The notes: generated by a model not told the origin, from the letters alone. A DNA stretch of 64,000 nucleotides from Parasutterella excrementihominis YIT 11859 (GCF_000205025.1 NZ_GL883675.1:1-64000), one strand, 5' to 3'; counted from the stretch's first letter, positions 46,141-56,677 are shown. A program made the numbers and translations.

Positions 46141-46941
46141 GTGCGCAATGCCTGAAAGACGGCGTCTGCGCTGTTCAAAAAGGCAGACGGAAGCCGCTGT
46201 TGCAACGTTGAGGCTTTCAACTCTGGAATCCAAAGGAATCAACAGGGTTAAATCGGAAAGTTCCAGGGCTTTTTCAGAAACACCCAGACCTTCGCTTCCG
46301 AACACCCACAAAGTTTGGCCCTTTCCCCATTTTTCCTCGTAGAGATCTTTTCCGCCGCGCGCGTCAGCCACTAAACATACAGCTCCGGTTTTTTCTTTGA
46401 TCTCTGCAAGCTCGACGGAAGAAATAATGTTGCAGAAGAAATGAGCTCCCATGGCTGCACGAAGCACTTTGGGAGACCAAACGTAGGCACATTGCGGTGA
46501 CAACGCAATATTCGTCACACCGGAAGCCAGTGCGGAACGAAGGATGGTTCCGACATTGCCCGGATCTTGGACGCCGTCAAGATAAATCCAATCCTCGTCT
46601 TTTTTGATCTTTCCCTCTTCCGGGATGCGGATCTCACAAACTATCCCGGCACTGGTGTCCACCGGAGAAATCGAAGCATAAATTTGAGACGGCAACTGAA
46701 CTACAGAAATCTTCAACGACAGGTACTTTTGCAGGATTTCCGATATTTCAAAATTCTTCTCGGCCCCTTCTCTTAAAAATACTTTGCGGACAAGCTCAGG
46801 ATGCGAAAGAAGTTCTCGGGCCAAATGAATCCCTTCGGCGAGAGATAAACCTTCTTTTCTCGCCGCCCTCGAGTGCTGCGCCAAATTCTTCGCAAGCTTA
46901 ATCGAAGGATTAGCTGCGCTTGTGATCCGCATGAATTCCAT
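46135..46941 (-). CDS. TrmH/SpoU-family RNA 2'-O-methyltransferase
   Basis: The 268-residue protein has an N-terminal substrate-binding domain (about 1-100) and a C-terminal SPOUT knot: LDGVQDPGNVGTILRSA (motif 1), WVFGSEGLGVSE (motif 2) and LIPLDSRVESLNVATAASV (motif 3). This marks a SAM-dependent ribose methyltransferase of rRNA or tRNA. The exact target (such as the RlmB or TsnR type) is not given by sequence. Its ATG touches the rnhB stop (TAAATG), with a GGGACAG site. It ends the long lpx operon. Confidence 0.9.
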   Translation of the reverse strand: MEFMRITSAANPSIKLAKNLAQHSRAARKEGLSLAEGIHLARELLSHPELVRKVFLREGAEKNFEISEILQKYLSLKISVVQLPSQIYASISPVDTSAGIVCEIRIPEEGKIKKDEDWIYLDGVQDPGNVGTILRSALASGVTNIALSPQCAYVWSPKVLRAAMGAHFFCNIISSVELAEIKEKTGAVCLVADARGGKDLYEEKWGKGQTLWVFGSEGLGVSEKALELSDLTLLIPLDSRVESLNVATAASVCLFEQRRRRLSGIAHK

Positions 46942-47583
46942 TTACTGTCCCTTTCGCTTTTTACGATCGGCTCGCCGTTCAAACTTCTTAGCAATCAAGG
47001 CCACAGGACCGAACGTCATTCGGTGCACTGGACACGGGCCCCATTTCTCCAGCATTTTAAGATGGTGTGCCGTACCGTATCCCGCATGTTGCTCAAAGCC
47101 GTATTTCGGATACATTCCTCCCAAGATTTTCATCAAGGCGTCCCGATAGGTCTTGGCCAAGATGGAGGCTGCGGAAATTTCCGGAATCAAGTCGTCGCCT
47201 TTGACAATCGGCTCTGCACGGAAAGGAAGCTCTGGCAGGCGGTTCCCATCAACCAAGACTAAGTCCGGTTTTGGATCAAGCTGAAGAACGGCTTTACGCA
47301 TCGCTGCCATCGTCGCCTGAAGAATGTTCATTCGGTCAATGTCCGCAACCGAACTTTCGGCGATCGCCCAAGCGAGCGCATGCGTTTTAATCTGCTCTGC
47401 AAGAACTTCTCTTGCGTGAGCCGTCAGTTTTTTTGAGTCTCTGAGCCCTTCTATCGGATGATCGGGGTTCAAAATCACGGCTGCAGCAACAACCGGTCCG
47501 GCCAAAGGGCCGCGGCCCGCTTCGTCCACACCGCAAACAAGTGTGGCGATCGTTTCCTCACCGTCGAATAAATAGTCAGCCAT
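46942..47583 (-). CDS. rnhB: Ribonuclease HII
   Basis: RNase HII cuts RNA in RNA-DNA hybrids and removes single ribonucleotides from DNA. The 213-residue protein has the catalytic [33 protein letters not shown] and [11 protein letters not shown] motifs, covering the four acidic residues. The ATG overlaps the lpxB stop (TGATG). The placing after lpxB is typical of Proteobacteria. Confidence 0.96.
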   Translation of the reverse strand: MADYLFDGEETIATLVCGVDEAGRGPLAGPVVAAAVILNPDHPIEGLRDSKKLTAHAREVLAEQIKTHALAWAIAESSVADIDRMNILQATMAAMRKAVLQLDPKPDLVLVDGNRLPELPFRAEPIVKGDDLIPEISAASILAKTYRDALMKILGGMYPKYGFEQHAGYGTAHHLKMLEKWGPCPVHRMTFGPVALIAKKFERRADRKKRKGQ

Positions 47584-48734
47584 CAGCGTTTTAAAACCTG
47601 ATCGATTGCCTCTGTTGCCAGCTGAGCAGTCGGCCTCAGCAATGTTTCATGCATTTCTGAAAATACTTCTTTGAGATATTCCTGCCGCTTCGGCTCCAGG
47701 GCGTGAAGCAAATGGGACGAAAGGATCTCAGGCGAACAGAACATCTGAACGCACTCGGGAACCAAAGTCTTCTGCGCCAGGATATTGGGCAGGCTGATCC
47801 ACTTTGTCTGTCCTTTGGAAAGAATCAGCATTGCCGAAAGCGCCGGCATAGCGTATCCGACGACCAAGGGCTTTTTATAAAGTGCCGCCTCAAGCGTTGC
47901 TGTGCCGCTCGCCACCAAAATAGCGTCAGCCGCTTCCATCGCCAAATGAGACTTCCCGTCCAAAAGAACGGTATTGTCTTCGACATCAGGAAAGCGATTG
48001 AGAACTTCTAAAATCTCTTTTTTCCTTTGCTCATCGGCGCCCGGAACTATGAATCGAGTTCTCGGTTCCTGCTTCAGCAGTAAGGACGCAGCGCCGAAAA
48101 ATGCCGGCGCACACCAGCGAATCTCGTCTTTACGGCTGCCGGGAAGAATGGCAATGACCGCCCCCTGCGCAGCGATGTTCAGTTTGCGTCTTGCACCTTC
48201 CGTATCCGGCACCATCGGAATGATCTCGGCTAGAGGATGGCCGATGTACGTGCTCGGAATGCCGGCTTCTTTAAAAATTTTCTCTTCAAAAGGGAAAATC
48301 AAAAGCAGATGATCCACCGCACGTTTGATTTGGTGAATTCTCTGCGGACGCCAAGCCCAAACGGCCGGAGCCACCATGTGAACAACCGGAATCCCCGATG
48401 CTCTGACCTTCTCTTCAATCGACAGATTAAAGTCAGGAGCATCAACTCCGATGTAGGCAGCAGGACGAAGCTGGACAGTACGGCGCATCATTTCTCGGCG
48501 AATTTTTAAAATTCGAGGCAAATGACGGATCACTTCCAAATAGCCCCGGACGGAAAGTTCGCTGGCATGAAACCAAGGATCCAAGCCGTCTTGAATCATT
48601 CGGTTACCGCCGATACCTTCCATCTTAAGATTCGGACGAGACGCGGCAACAGCCGGCAGAACACGCGAAGCTAGATAATCTCCGCTGTTCTCTCCGGCTG
48701 CCCAGATAATGCTGTTGTTGGTCAATTGCTCCAT
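47583..48734 (-). CDS. lpxB: Lipid-A-disaccharide synthase
   Basis: LpxB joins UDP-2,3-diacylglucosamine and lipid X at the inner membrane in lipid A synthesis. The 383-residue glycosyltransferase (family 19) has [17 protein letters not shown] at the start, [38 protein letters not shown] and a [12 protein letters not shown] donor-site motif. The start at 48734 overlaps the lpxA stop by one base (TAATG); the longer frame to 48776 is rejected. It ends in overlap with rnhB. Confidence 0.96.
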   Translation of the reverse strand: MEQLTNNSIIWAAGENSGDYLASRVLPAVAASRPNLKMEGIGGNRMIQDGLDPWFHASELSVRGYLEVIRHLPRILKIRREMMRRTVQLRPAAYIGVDAPDFNLSIEEKVRASGIPVVHMVAPAVWAWRPQRIHQIKRAVDHLLLIFPFEEKIFKEAGIPSTYIGHPLAEIIPMVPDTEGARRKLNIAAQGAVIAILPGSRKDEIRWCAPAFFGAASLLLKQEPRTRFIVPGADEQRKKEILEVLNRFPDVEDNTVLLDGKSHLAMEAADAILVASGTATLEAALYKKPLVVGYAMPALSAMLILSKGQTKWISLPNILAQKTLVPECVQMFCSPEILSSHLLHALEPKRQEYLKEVFSEMHETLLRPTAQLATEAIDQVLKR

Positions 48735-49528
48735 TAGCGAGCCAATCCTCGAGTTGCCTGCTCTGTGAATTCGCACATCAGTTCACAGACTTTCTTAGCC
48801 TGTTCATCTTCTAATGCTGATGCGTAAGCCTTGATGGCTTCCACGGCCTCTGGAACGGTCTTGCCTTCACGGAAGATCAGTTTGTAGCTTTCGCGTGCCG
48901 CGTGCATGGCAGCCCTTGAATAGCCGTGACGCTTCATGCCTTCAAGATTGATGCCGAAAGGAGAGGCAGGATAACCTTGATACATGCCGTAGGGAATGCA
49001 GTCCTGACGAACCATGCTTCCGCCGCTCAGCATCGCGCCCTTTCCGATCTTGACAAACTGGTGGATGCCGGACTGGCCGCCGACGATCACGTCGTCGGCA
49101 ACATGAACGTGCCCGGCAAAGCCGACATTGTTGGCAATGATGGTGCCGTTTCCGATGACGCAGTCATGTGCAACATGAACGTTGGCCATCAGCAGATTGC
49201 CGTTTCCAATAATGGTTATTCCTTTGTCCTGCACGGTCCCGACAGAGAGTGTGCAGTGTTCGCGAATAACGTTGTTGTCACCGATGATTAGCTGAGTTTC
49301 TTCACCGCGGTATTTTTTATCCTGAGGATCGATACCGATCGCTGCAAAGGCATAAATCTTGTTGTTCTTACCGATCTTCGTATGACCGGTAAGAACAATA
49401 TGGCTCTGCAAAGTGGTTCCTTCACCGACTTCAACGTGGGGACCGATCGTGCAGAACGGACCGACGACAACGTTCTCCGCAAGTTTGGCTTGAGGATCTA
49501 CTAAGGATGAGGGATGGATCTGAGCCAT
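48734..49528 (-). CDS. lpxA: UDP-N-acetylglucosamine O-acyltransferase
   Basis: LpxA does the first step of lipid A synthesis, adding a hydroxyacyl chain from ACP to UDP-GlcNAc. The 264-residue trimeric enzyme has left-handed beta-helix hexapeptide repeats from about residue 5 to 190, NVHVAHDCVIGNGTIIAN with the catalytic His (about 123), and a helical C-terminal domain. AAGGAAAA precedes the ATG. It follows fabZ by ten bases. Confidence 0.96.
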   Translation of the reverse strand: MAQIHPSSLVDPQAKLAENVVVGPFCTIGPHVEVGEGTTLQSHIVLTGHTKIGKNNKIYAFAAIGIDPQDKKYRGEETQLIIGDNNVIREHCTLSVGTVQDKGITIIGNGNLLMANVHVAHDCVIGNGTIIANNVGFAGHVHVADDVIVGGQSGIHQFVKIGKGAMLSGGSMVRQDCIPYGMYQGYPASPFGINLEGMKRHGYSRAAMHAARESYKLIFREGKTVPEAVEAIKAYASALEDEQAKKVCELMCEFTEQATRGLAR

Positions 49529-49538
49529 ATTTTTTCCT

Positions 49539-49979
49539 TTATTTGGGTGAACGATAAGAGCACATCATGTCGGCACATGCAGCCAGCTGACCGTCAACCG
49601 TTGCATCGCAGTGCATCTTGATCATGCCGAGTTTTTCACGGAGGAATGTGCATTCAAAACGAAGCTGATCACCCGGAATCACGACACGTTTGAAGCGAGC
49701 GTTGTCAATAGAAGCAAAATAGAAAAGTTTCTCAGGATCTCTTTCGCCGCCCATTCTTGCAAAAGCAAGCATCGCACAGGCCTGAGCCATCGCTTCGATG
49801 ATCAGAACGCCGGGCATGACGGGAACGCCGGGGAAGTGGCCGGTGAACTGAGGTTCGTTGACAGTGACGTTTTTGATCGCAATCAGCTTATCAACACCGT
49901 TCGTTTCCAAAACTCGGTCAACTAAAAGAAACGGATAGCGGTGAGGCAGGAGCCTCATGATGTCATTAATGTCTTGCAT
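49539..49979 (-). CDS. fabZ: 3-hydroxyacyl-ACP dehydratase FabZ
   Basis: FabZ removes water from 3-hydroxyacyl-ACP in fatty acid elongation. The 146-residue hot-dog protein has [37 protein letters not shown] with the catalytic His and, further on, Glu, and [11 protein letters not shown]. The start at 49979 begins one base after the lpxD stop region (TAAAATG) with AAAGAG upstream; the longer frame is rejected. Its place between lpxD and lpxA is classical: the same hydroxyacyl-ACP pool feeds both pathways. Confidence 0.96.
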   Translation of the reverse strand: MQDINDIMRLLPHRYPFLLVDRVLETNGVDKLIAIKNVTVNEPQFTGHFPGVPVMPGVLIIEAMAQACAMLAFARMGGERDPEKLFYFASIDNARFKRVVIPGDQLRFECTFLREKLGMIKMHCDATVDGQLAACADMMCSYRSPK

Positions 49980-49980
49980 T

Positions 49981-51069
49981 TTACTCTTTCTTAAGGGAAT
50001 CAACTTTTTCAGCCAGATGCTTCAGCTGTCTGCGCATCTCAGGCAAACGTTTAATTACGGACAGAATGTTATAGAACTCTCTATGAGGCATTGCGGGCAT
50101 GTAGCCGGCATAGTAGTCAGGTTTCTCGATCGAACTCGGAACGCCTGCCCCGCCGCCGATGATCGAACCTGCAGCGACCTTGAGGTGTCCGGCAAAACCG
50201 GAACCGCCGCCGGCCTGAACGTTGTCGCCGATAATCGTGCTGCCGGCCAAACCGGTTCTTCCGGATAGGACAACATTCTTACCAACTTGGCAGTTGTGAC
50301 CGATCATAACTAAGTCATCAATCTTGGTGCCTTGTCCGATGGTGGTATTCTGCAACGCACCGCGGTCGATACATGTATTGGCGCCGATTTCAACATCGTC
50401 GCCAGTTTCAACCGCACCGATCTGCGGAATCTTCACGTATTGTCTGTCCAAAGGCGCAAATCCGAAACCGTCGGCGCCAATCACGGCACCGGAGTGAATG
50501 ATATTGCGTCTGCCGATACGGCAGCCATAGTAGATGGTAACGTTCGGATAAATACGAGTGTGTTCGCCGAGAACAACGCCTTCGCCGATAACGCTGTTGG
50601 CTCCGACAAAGCAGTAAGGCCCGACCTGCGCACCTTTGCGAATTACAACGCCGGCTTCAACGGTTGCGGTCGAATCAATAACGGCACCGTCTTCGACTAC
50701 GGCTCTGGTATCAACCCCCGGCTCCGGCTGCTCCTGCGGGAAGATGATTTGCAGGGCATATGCAAACCAAGCGTACGGATTGCGGGTAATGACGAGGATA
50801 CGTTCGGGCTCTTTTTCTCCCCAAATCGCCTGTTTGTCTTCTTCTGTCAAAACCAAAGCTGTCGCTTTGCAGGCGCCAGCCGCATCGCGATATTTGCTGT
50901 TGGCTAAAAAAGCAACGTCGCCGTGCCCGGCGGTCTCCAGCGGAGCAATGGACTTAATTTCAGCCTTGCCTCCGTTGGCACTGATTGTGCTCAATAAAGT
51001 ATCGTTGCTTTTTTCTTTAATTCGGTCTACTAACTCAAGAAGAGTCATCGGCGCTGTTTGTTGAATCAT
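49981..51069 (-). CDS. lpxD: UDP-3-O-acylglucosamine N-acyltransferase
   Basis: LpxD adds the second hydroxyacyl chain in lipid A synthesis. The 362-residue protein has an N-terminal uridine-binding domain (1-110, with [10 protein letters not shown] at about 99), hexapeptide-repeat beta helix (about 110-310) and a C-terminal helix with the conserved catalytic region [18 protein letters not shown], the last containing the acyl-chain rule part and His. AGGGCGA precedes the ATG. Confidence 0.96.
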   Translation of the reverse strand: MIQQTAPMTLLELVDRIKEKSNDTLLSTISANGGKAEIKSIAPLETAGHGDVAFLANSKYRDAAGACKATALVLTEEDKQAIWGEKEPERILVITRNPYAWFAYALQIIFPQEQPEPGVDTRAVVEDGAVIDSTATVEAGVVIRKGAQVGPYCFVGANSVIGEGVVLGEHTRIYPNVTIYYGCRIGRRNIIHSGAVIGADGFGFAPLDRQYVKIPQIGAVETGDDVEIGANTCIDRGALQNTTIGQGTKIDDLVMIGHNCQVGKNVVLSGRTGLAGSTIIGDNVQAGGGSGFAGHLKVAAGSIIGGGAGVPSSIEKPDYYAGYMPAMPHREFYNILSVIKRLPEMRRQLKHLAEKVDSLKKE

Positions 51070-51187
51070 TTGAATCGCCCTAATTAAAAAATTTATGCGG
51101 CTGATCTGAGAGGGAGAGCAAGTTTGAAGTCGCCGAAACCCGAGTCAGGTCATGCCGCACGTATTGCACTAAATGGCAATTAAGCAA

Positions 51188-51209
51188 CAAGCAGACATCT
51201 GTCTGCTTG
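51188..51209. repeat. Long perfect hairpin between skp and lpxD
   Basis: CAAGCAGAC, a four-base ATCT loop and GTCTGCTTG pair perfectly. On the minus strand it lies just after skp and before lpxD. The T-run behind it is weak (TTGCTTAATT), so it may be a partial terminator or a barrier to exonucleases. Confidence 0.55.
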
Positions 51210-51222
51210 TGCCCGATAAAAA

Positions 51223-51720
51223 TTACTTGAGTTCCTTAAGAACCTGGTCAGTGATGTCAATCTTCGGGTTGACGTAGATAGCTTCCTGAAGAATGAGGTC
51301 ATATTTTTCGCGCTGAGCGATGTTCTTGATGACCGTGTTTGCCTGACGGAGAAGCTTCTGAAGCTCCTCATTTCTGCGCTGATTGAAGTCTTCGCGGAGT
51401 TCGCGCTGACGGCGCTGGAAATCGCGGTCTCTTTCAGCCAAATCACGCTGCTTGCGAATTCTTTCCTGTTCCGTCATTGTGCCGGCGTTCTTTTCGAAGC
51501 GCTCGACGTCATTTTTCAAACGCTGACCGGCAGCATTGAGCTCTTTATCGCGCTTAGAGAATTCCTGTTCAAGTTTTTTACTTGCGGCCTGAGCAGCTGC
51601 AGAATCGCGAAGAATAACCTCGGTGCTGACAACACCGATCTTAACTTCTGCCTGCACTGCTGTCGCAGCAGAGCAAACCAAGGCGGAAACTAAAGCAACC
51701 GCTAACCATTTTTTTTGCAT
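51223..51720 (-). CDS. skp: Periplasmic chaperone Skp/OmpH
   Basis: Skp holds unfolded outer-membrane proteins in the periplasm as a trimer on the way to BamA. The 165-residue protein has a signal peptide (about residues 1-23, ending AVQA), then KIGVVSTEVIL (start of the beta core), and a long charged coiled coil (about 50-130, rich in Arg, Glu and Gln) typical of the tentacles. The start at 51720 is set by GGAGATAC and the signal peptide; the longer frame is rejected. It lies between bamA and lpxD, the usual order. Confidence 0.94.
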   Translation of the reverse strand: MQKKWLAVALVSALVCSAATAVQAEVKIGVVSTEVILRDSAAAQAASKKLEQEFSKRDKELNAAGQRLKNDVERFEKNAGTMTEQERIRKQRDLAERDRDFQRRQRELREDFNQRRNEELQKLLRQANTVIKNIAQREKYDLILQEAIYVNPKIDITDQVLKELK

Positions 51721-51734
51721 GAATGTATCTCCTA

Positions 51735-51752
51735 CACAATTGTTTAATTGTG
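51735..51752. repeat. Small hairpin in front of the skp ribosome site
   Basis: CACAATT, GTTT loop and AATTGTG form a seven-pair stem just upstream of the skp Shine-Dalgarno. It could modulate translation of skp relative to bamA. Confidence 0.35.
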
Positions 51753-51763
51753 CCACAAATTTA

Positions 51764-54097
51764 TTAGAAACCTGTACCAATTTGGAATTGGAATCTCTGA
51801 AGCTCGTCACTGTCCTTCTTATTGAGCGGGAATGCGAAGCTCAATTTAAGCGGGCCCATCGGAGAAATCCAGGCTAAACCGAAACCGACGGAGTAACGAA
51901 GGTCACCGAGGTCAAGCTTGTCTTTCTCATAGCGATCCACAACATAACTGCCGTTAGCTGCTTGTTTGTAAAAGGCTTTGCGGCCCCAAACCCAGCCGCC
52001 ATCCAGGAAGGTGAACATACGAAGGGTTCTGTCTGCCCCGGGGATCGGCGTCAACAGTTCGAGAGAGAAATTGAGTTTGCGGTTACCGCCGGAGGCATCT
52101 CCGTCTGTATCACGGGGGCCCAAGGAGGAAGTATCGTAGCCGCGAACTGAACCGATACCGCCACCATAGAAATTCTTGAAGAACGGGTACTGTTTGCCTG
52201 CATAACCGTCACCATAACCGAGTTCGGTATTGAACGCAAAAGTAATGGATTTCGTAACCGGAACAAACTGCTGGAACTGGTAGGTCGCACGATAGTATTT
52301 CAGATCAAGAACAGGAAGAGAAATTTCACCGAACAATCTCTGATAGCGGCCGCGAGTCGGAGCCAGAATGTTGTCTCGGGTATCACGAGACCAGCCGATC
52401 GTCGCTGCAATGCTCTTCGGCTTCTTGCCGTAATCGTTGACATAGTCGACGTAGCGGCGCGGAGCACCGGAGCCGACGGTCACATCGGTCATTTCAAACT
52501 TGCCGCCGAGAAAGATCTGGTCGTTTTCCGTAATCGGCACACCGTAAGTTACGCCGGCACCGTACGTTTCGTACTTAACGTCATCGGTAATTTCGAGTTC
52601 GTCCAAGTCGAGCTTACGATCGTAAATTTCGAAGGACTGGCTAATACCCGAAGTCGTGATGTAAGGCTGCGTGAAGCTGGCAGCATAAGTTCTAGAGCTC
52701 TTAGACGTATTGACTTCAAGAGATAGAGAATTACCGGTACCGAAAACGTTGTTCTGCGAGAAACCGCCGGAAAGAACAATACCTTCGGAGGTGGAGTAGC
52801 CGGCACCGATCGAGATGTTGCCGGTCGGACGTTCTTTCACGTTAACGGCCAAATCAACTTCGTCCGGAGAACCGGGTACGGGTTCGGGTTCCGCAGTAAC
52901 AGTTTCAAAGAAACCGAGACGGTCGATACGGTCACGAGAAACGGCAACTTTATCGCTGTCAAACCAGCTCGCTTCATACTGACGAACTTCACGACGAATG
53001 ACTTCGTCCTGAGTACGCGTGTTGCCGGTAATGTTCACTTTACGAACATAAACTCGGCGGCCGGGGTCAATCGTGTATACGACACTAACTTCATCCGGAT
53101 TTTCCGGATCAACGACCGGATTCGGGTTTGCTCTTGCAAACGCGTAGCCCAAAGCGGAAAGACGATCCGTAAATTTCTTTGCCAGACCATTTACTTCGGA
53201 AGCGTTGTAGACGGAACCCGGCTTGATATCCACAAGATCTTCAAACTCGGGCTCAAGGCCAAGCATGTCACCGGTTAAGCGGATATCTTTGATTGTGTAC
53301 TTTTTGCCTTCATCAATATTGATGGTGACAAAAATCTCTGACTTATCGGGACTGACAGATACTTGTGTCGAGTCAATCTTGAAGTCGAGGTAACCGTTGT
53401 TGTTGTACAGAGCGCGAATTGCCTCTAAGTCGGCAGTGAGCTTCTCTCGAGAGTACTGGTCGCGTTTGGTATACCAAGAGAACCAGTTCGGGGTACCGAG
53501 CTGCATTTCGTCGCGAAGATCGCCTTCGTCATAAACTTTGTTGCCGACAAAACGGATTTGCTGAATCTTTGCAGCAGGACCTTCATCAACGTCGATGTTG
53601 ATGCGGACGCGGTTGCGTTCGACCGGCGTCACAGTGACTTTGACATCTGCGGAGTAACGGCCACGCGAGAGATATTGGCGTCTTAATTCTTGAACGGCAC
53701 GGTCTAACACCGCACGGTCAAAAATAAAGCCTTCGGCTAAGCCCACATCACGGAGAGATTTTTCAACACCTTTGGCATCAAACTCGGAAATACCGGTAGT
53801 GTGAATGTTTGCGACCGTCGGACGTTCCTGAACTCGAACAACCAGGACGTTGCCGTCCATGTCGAGCTGAACGTCTTGGAACATTCCGGAGGCATACAGA
53901 GAACGCAGTGATTCAGCGCCCAGCTCCGGAGAATACGTGTCTCCCACTCGGATCGGCAGATGCGAAAATACAGTACCCGCCTCCGTACGGGAAATGCCCT
54001 CGAGTCGAATGTCTTTAATCACATGACCCTGTGCAAGCACGGTCGTCGCTGCCAAAGCTAAAGCGCAAGCTAGCGCTATCTTCTTAGGATGAGGCAT
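51764..54097 (-). CDS. bamA: Outer membrane assembly factor BamA
   Basis: BamA is the core of the BAM complex that inserts beta-barrel proteins. The 777-residue precursor has a signal peptide (1-22, ending VLAQG), five POTRA domains (about 23-420; first one starts VIKDIRLEGI and others have NIDEGKKYTIKDI and RRVYVRKVNITGN), and a 16-strand barrel (about 425-777) with the VRGY motif (GSVRGYDTSSLG) and the terminal FQFQIGTGF, whose last residue is Phe as expected. The ATG at 54097 has only a weak ribosome site. Confidence 0.96.
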   Translation of the reverse strand: MPHPKKIALACALALAATTVLAQGHVIKDIRLEGISRTEAGTVFSHLPIRVGDTYSPELGAESLRSLYASGMFQDVQLDMDGNVLVVRVQERPTVANIHTTGISEFDAKGVEKSLRDVGLAEGFIFDRAVLDRAVQELRRQYLSRGRYSADVKVTVTPVERNRVRINIDVDEGPAAKIQQIRFVGNKVYDEGDLRDEMQLGTPNWFSWYTKRDQYSREKLTADLEAIRALYNNNGYLDFKIDSTQVSVSPDKSEIFVTINIDEGKKYTIKDIRLTGDMLGLEPEFEDLVDIKPGSVYNASEVNGLAKKFTDRLSALGYAFARANPNPVVDPENPDEVSVVYTIDPGRRVYVRKVNITGNTRTQDEVIRREVRQYEASWFDSDKVAVSRDRIDRLGFFETVTAEPEPVPGSPDEVDLAVNVKERPTGNISIGAGYSTSEGIVLSGGFSQNNVFGTGNSLSLEVNTSKSSRTYAASFTQPYITTSGISQSFEIYDRKLDLDELEITDDVKYETYGAGVTYGVPITENDQIFLGGKFEMTDVTVGSGAPRRYVDYVNDYGKKPKSIAATIGWSRDTRDNILAPTRGRYQRLFGEISLPVLDLKYYRATYQFQQFVPVTKSITFAFNTELGYGDGYAGKQYPFFKNFYGGGIGSVRGYDTSSLGPRDTDGDASGGNRKLNFSLELLTPIPGADRTLRMFTFLDGGWVWGRKAFYKQAANGSYVVDRYEKDKLDLGDLRYSVGFGLAWISPMGPLKLSFAFPLNKKDSDELQRFQFQIGTGF

Positions 54098-54134
54098 ATT
54101 CTATAAATTAAAAAATGACCCTGCGTGATTGAAA

Positions 54135-55496
54135 TCACGGCAAAAGTCGCGTCAAATCATTAAATAGTGCAAGTATAGTCAAACCAAAGAGAGCTGCGAT
54201 GCCAATCTTTTGTGCAGACGCTTGTACAGCCTCAGAAACCGGCTTACCAGTCACTACTTCGAGAGAATAATACAGGAGATGGCCGCCGTCCAACATGGGA
54301 ATCGGTAACAAGTTCAAAATTCCCAAGCTGATGGAAACCAACGCTAAAAACGAAATAAAAGGAAGAATACCCAGCTGAGCAGTCTGGCCGGCATAGTCGG
54401 CAATCGTCACCGGACCAGAGATGTTGCTGATAGAGACATCACCGGTGAACATCTTTCCGATCATTCGAACAGACATCGCCGCGGTATCCCACGTCTTCTT
54501 CACACCCTCGGCCAGACTCTTTAGGAGGCCATAAGAAACCTGAGTGTGCGGAAAATCTACCCCGATCGCTGCGCCGATGCGGCCGATTTCATTACCCTGT
54601 TCGTCCATAGCGGCTGCCGGTGTAACTTCCAGAGTATGTGTCGGACCGTTTTCGTCTCCGACGAGTAATGTGACGGGTTTCCCGGGATATTTTTTGATTT
54701 CACTGACAAAATCTTTCGGCATCTTAACCGGAACATTACCGACGCGATAAATATGGTCGCCGATTTTGATTCCGTCGCGCTGCGCGGCAGAGTTCTCAAC
54801 AAAAGATGAGATAAACGGATGGCCCATATTCAAATGAAGACCGACCTCATCAAAAGGATCGGCATCTTTTGCTTTCGGGTCCAGACTCATCTTCGTGAGG
54901 TCAATTTCTTTCGTTACTTCGCTCCCGTTGGGACGGTGAACCAAAATATCCGTCGTACTTCCGAACTTATTCAGCATCTCCATACGGAGATCCGTAAAAG
55001 TTTTAATTTCGGAATCGCCGACTTTCAGAATCTTGTCGCCGGCATGGAGTCCGGCCATGGCGGCCGGCGTACCGGCGGGAGGCTCGGCAACAACCGGCGT
55101 CGGCTGCGTGCTGCCTATCATGAAGATAGAAGCGTAAAGCAGGACGGCGAGCAGAAGATTGGCAAATGGACCTGCAGCAACGATGGCGAATCGCTGCCAT
55201 ACATTCTTGGCCCCGAATTCACGGTTTTTATCTTCCGGTTTGATAGGCAGACAGGCAGGGTCTCTCGCATCAAGCATCCTGACGTATCCGCCTAAAGGCA
55301 GTGCACTAACCGCCCACTCGGTTGCGTCCGGGTCGTTCTTGCGTTTATAGATAAAAATCGGTTTTCCGAAGCCGAGAGAAAATCTCAGAATTTTTACGCC
55401 GCAAAGTCTGGCGACTAAATAATGCCCGAGCTCATGAAAGGTAATCAAAATACCGATCGTTACCGCAAAGGCAGCAATGGTCGTCAACAATGTCAA
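54135..55496 (-). CDS. rseP: Site-2 metalloprotease RseP
   Basis: RseP cuts RseA-type anti-sigma factors in the inner membrane and clears remnant signal peptides. The 453-residue protein has HELGH (residues 21-25) in its first membrane helix, a periplasmic region with two PDZ domains (about 120-290), and a closing NLLPIPMLDGGHLLYY with the third zinc ligand Asp. The start is TTG at 55496, six bases after GGAGAA and past the dxr stop. The frame is open to 55535, but that part lies in dxr. Confidence 0.93.
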   Translation of the reverse strand: MTLLTTIAAFAVTIGILITFHELGHYLVARLCGVKILRFSLGFGKPIFIYKRKNDPDATEWAVSALPLGGYVRMLDARDPACLPIKPEDKNREFGAKNVWQRFAIVAAGPFANLLLAVLLYASIFMIGSTQPTPVVAEPPAGTPAAMAGLHAGDKILKVGDSEIKTFTDLRMEMLNKFGSTTDILVHRPNGSEVTKEIDLTKMSLDPKAKDADPFDEVGLHLNMGHPFISSFVENSAAQRDGIKIGDHIYRVGNVPVKMPKDFVSEIKKYPGKPVTLLVGDENGPTHTLEVTPAAAMDEQGNEIGRIGAAIGVDFPHTQVSYGLLKSLAEGVKKTWDTAAMSVRMIGKMFTGDVSISNISGPVTIADYAGQTAQLGILPFISFLALVSISLGILNLLPIPMLDGGHLLYYSLEVVTGKPVSEAVQASAQKIGIAALFGLTILALFNDLTRLLP

Positions 55497-55498
55497 GG

Positions 55499-56677
55499 TT
55501 AGTTCTCCAGTTTGTCGCAAAAACCTTCGAGCCAAGACTGAGCCAGTTTTCTGGCTTCTTTATCCGTTTCCAAAATCTCTTCCAAGTTGGTCGGAGTCGG
55601 GGGCTGGAAGCCGTACATCATTGCATGACACAGGCGTGCAATGTCGGTAAAGCCGATCTTGCCTTGAATAAACGCCTCGACGCCGATCTCGTTGGCCGCG
55701 TTCAAGACGATCGAAGCAGCTCCGCCCAGCTTCAATGCATCATAAGCGTAGCCGAGCTGGGGAAAACGTTTTAAGTCCGGTTCTTCGAAGGTTAACGTTT
55801 TGATTTTTGAGAAGTTTAATGGTTCTACTCCGGCGTCCAATCTTTCCGGGAAGCCTAAAGAGTAAGCAATCGTGTTTCTCATGTCTGGAGCGCCCATTTG
55901 GGCAATGACTACGCCGTCGGCGTATTGGACCATAGAGTGAATGACGCTCTGGGGATGAACGACAACCTGAATGCGTTCCGGTTCGAAATCAAAAAGCCAG
56001 CGGGCCTCGATAACTTCCAGGCCTTTATTCATCAGCGTCGCAGAGTCAACGGTAATTTTCTTGCCCATCGACCAGTTTGGGTGATGCGTGGCTTCTTCAA
56101 CCGTGACATCAGAGAGGTCCTGTCTTTGACGGAAAGGGCCTCCCGAGCAAGTCAGAATGATATTGGCTTCACATCTAGCTTTTTTGGTCGCGCCGACAAG
56201 ACACTGGAAAATGGCATTGTGTTCGCTGTCAACCGGCATGAGAACAGCACCTGAGGCCTTTATCGCATCCATCAGGATTCGGCCGCCGCAAACGACACTT
56301 TCCTTATTGGCGAGCAGAAGCTTTTTTCCGGCTTCCGCAGCTTTAAATGTAGAAGAAATTCCGGCAGCTCCGACGATGGCTCCGATAACGATATCGACTT
56401 CGGGGTTCGCAGCGATTTCATCGATCGCCTTCGAACCGGCCAAAGCTTCGGCCGTACTTCCGGCAGCTCTAAGCTCTTCCTGTAAGGCTCCCAGAAGCTC
56501 TTTATCAGCAATAACCGCGACTTTAGCTCCGCTGTCCTTAGCCGCTTGAGCGATTTTTTTAACGCTGGAATTCGCCGTTACCGCATACACGGTGAACCGG
56601 TCGGGATAACGAGAGATGACATCTAATGAACTTTTACCGATCGAGCCGGTCGCACCGAGTATCGCAATGCTTTCCAT
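55499..56677 (-). CDS. dxr: 1-deoxy-D-xylulose 5-phosphate reductoisomerase
   Basis: Dxr makes 2-C-methylerythritol 4-phosphate, the second step of the MEP isoprenoid pathway. The 392-residue protein has the NADPH loop ILGATGSIGKSSLDV, ANKESVVCGG, MPVDSEHNAIFQ with the metal-binding Asp and Glu, and NLMNKGLEVIEA-like MNKGLEVIEARWLF. The length is normal. It follows cdsA by nine bases and feeds isoprenoid units to uppS in the same operon. Confidence 0.96.
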   Translation of the reverse strand: MESIAILGATGSIGKSSLDVISRYPDRFTVYAVTANSSVKKIAQAAKDSGAKVAVIADKELLGALQEELRAAGSTAEALAGSKAIDEIAANPEVDIVIGAIVGAAGISSTFKAAEAGKKLLLANKESVVCGGRILMDAIKASGAVLMPVDSEHNAIFQCLVGATKKARCEANIILTCSGGPFRQRQDLSDVTVEEATHHPNWSMGKKITVDSATLMNKGLEVIEARWLFDFEPERIQVVVHPQSVIHSMVQYADGVVIAQMGAPDMRNTIAYSLGFPERLDAGVEPLNFSKIKTLTFEEPDLKRFPQLGYAYDALKLGGAASIVLNAANEIGVEAFIQGKIGFTDIARLCHAMMYGFQPPTPTNLEEILETDKEARKLAQSWLEGFCDKLEN

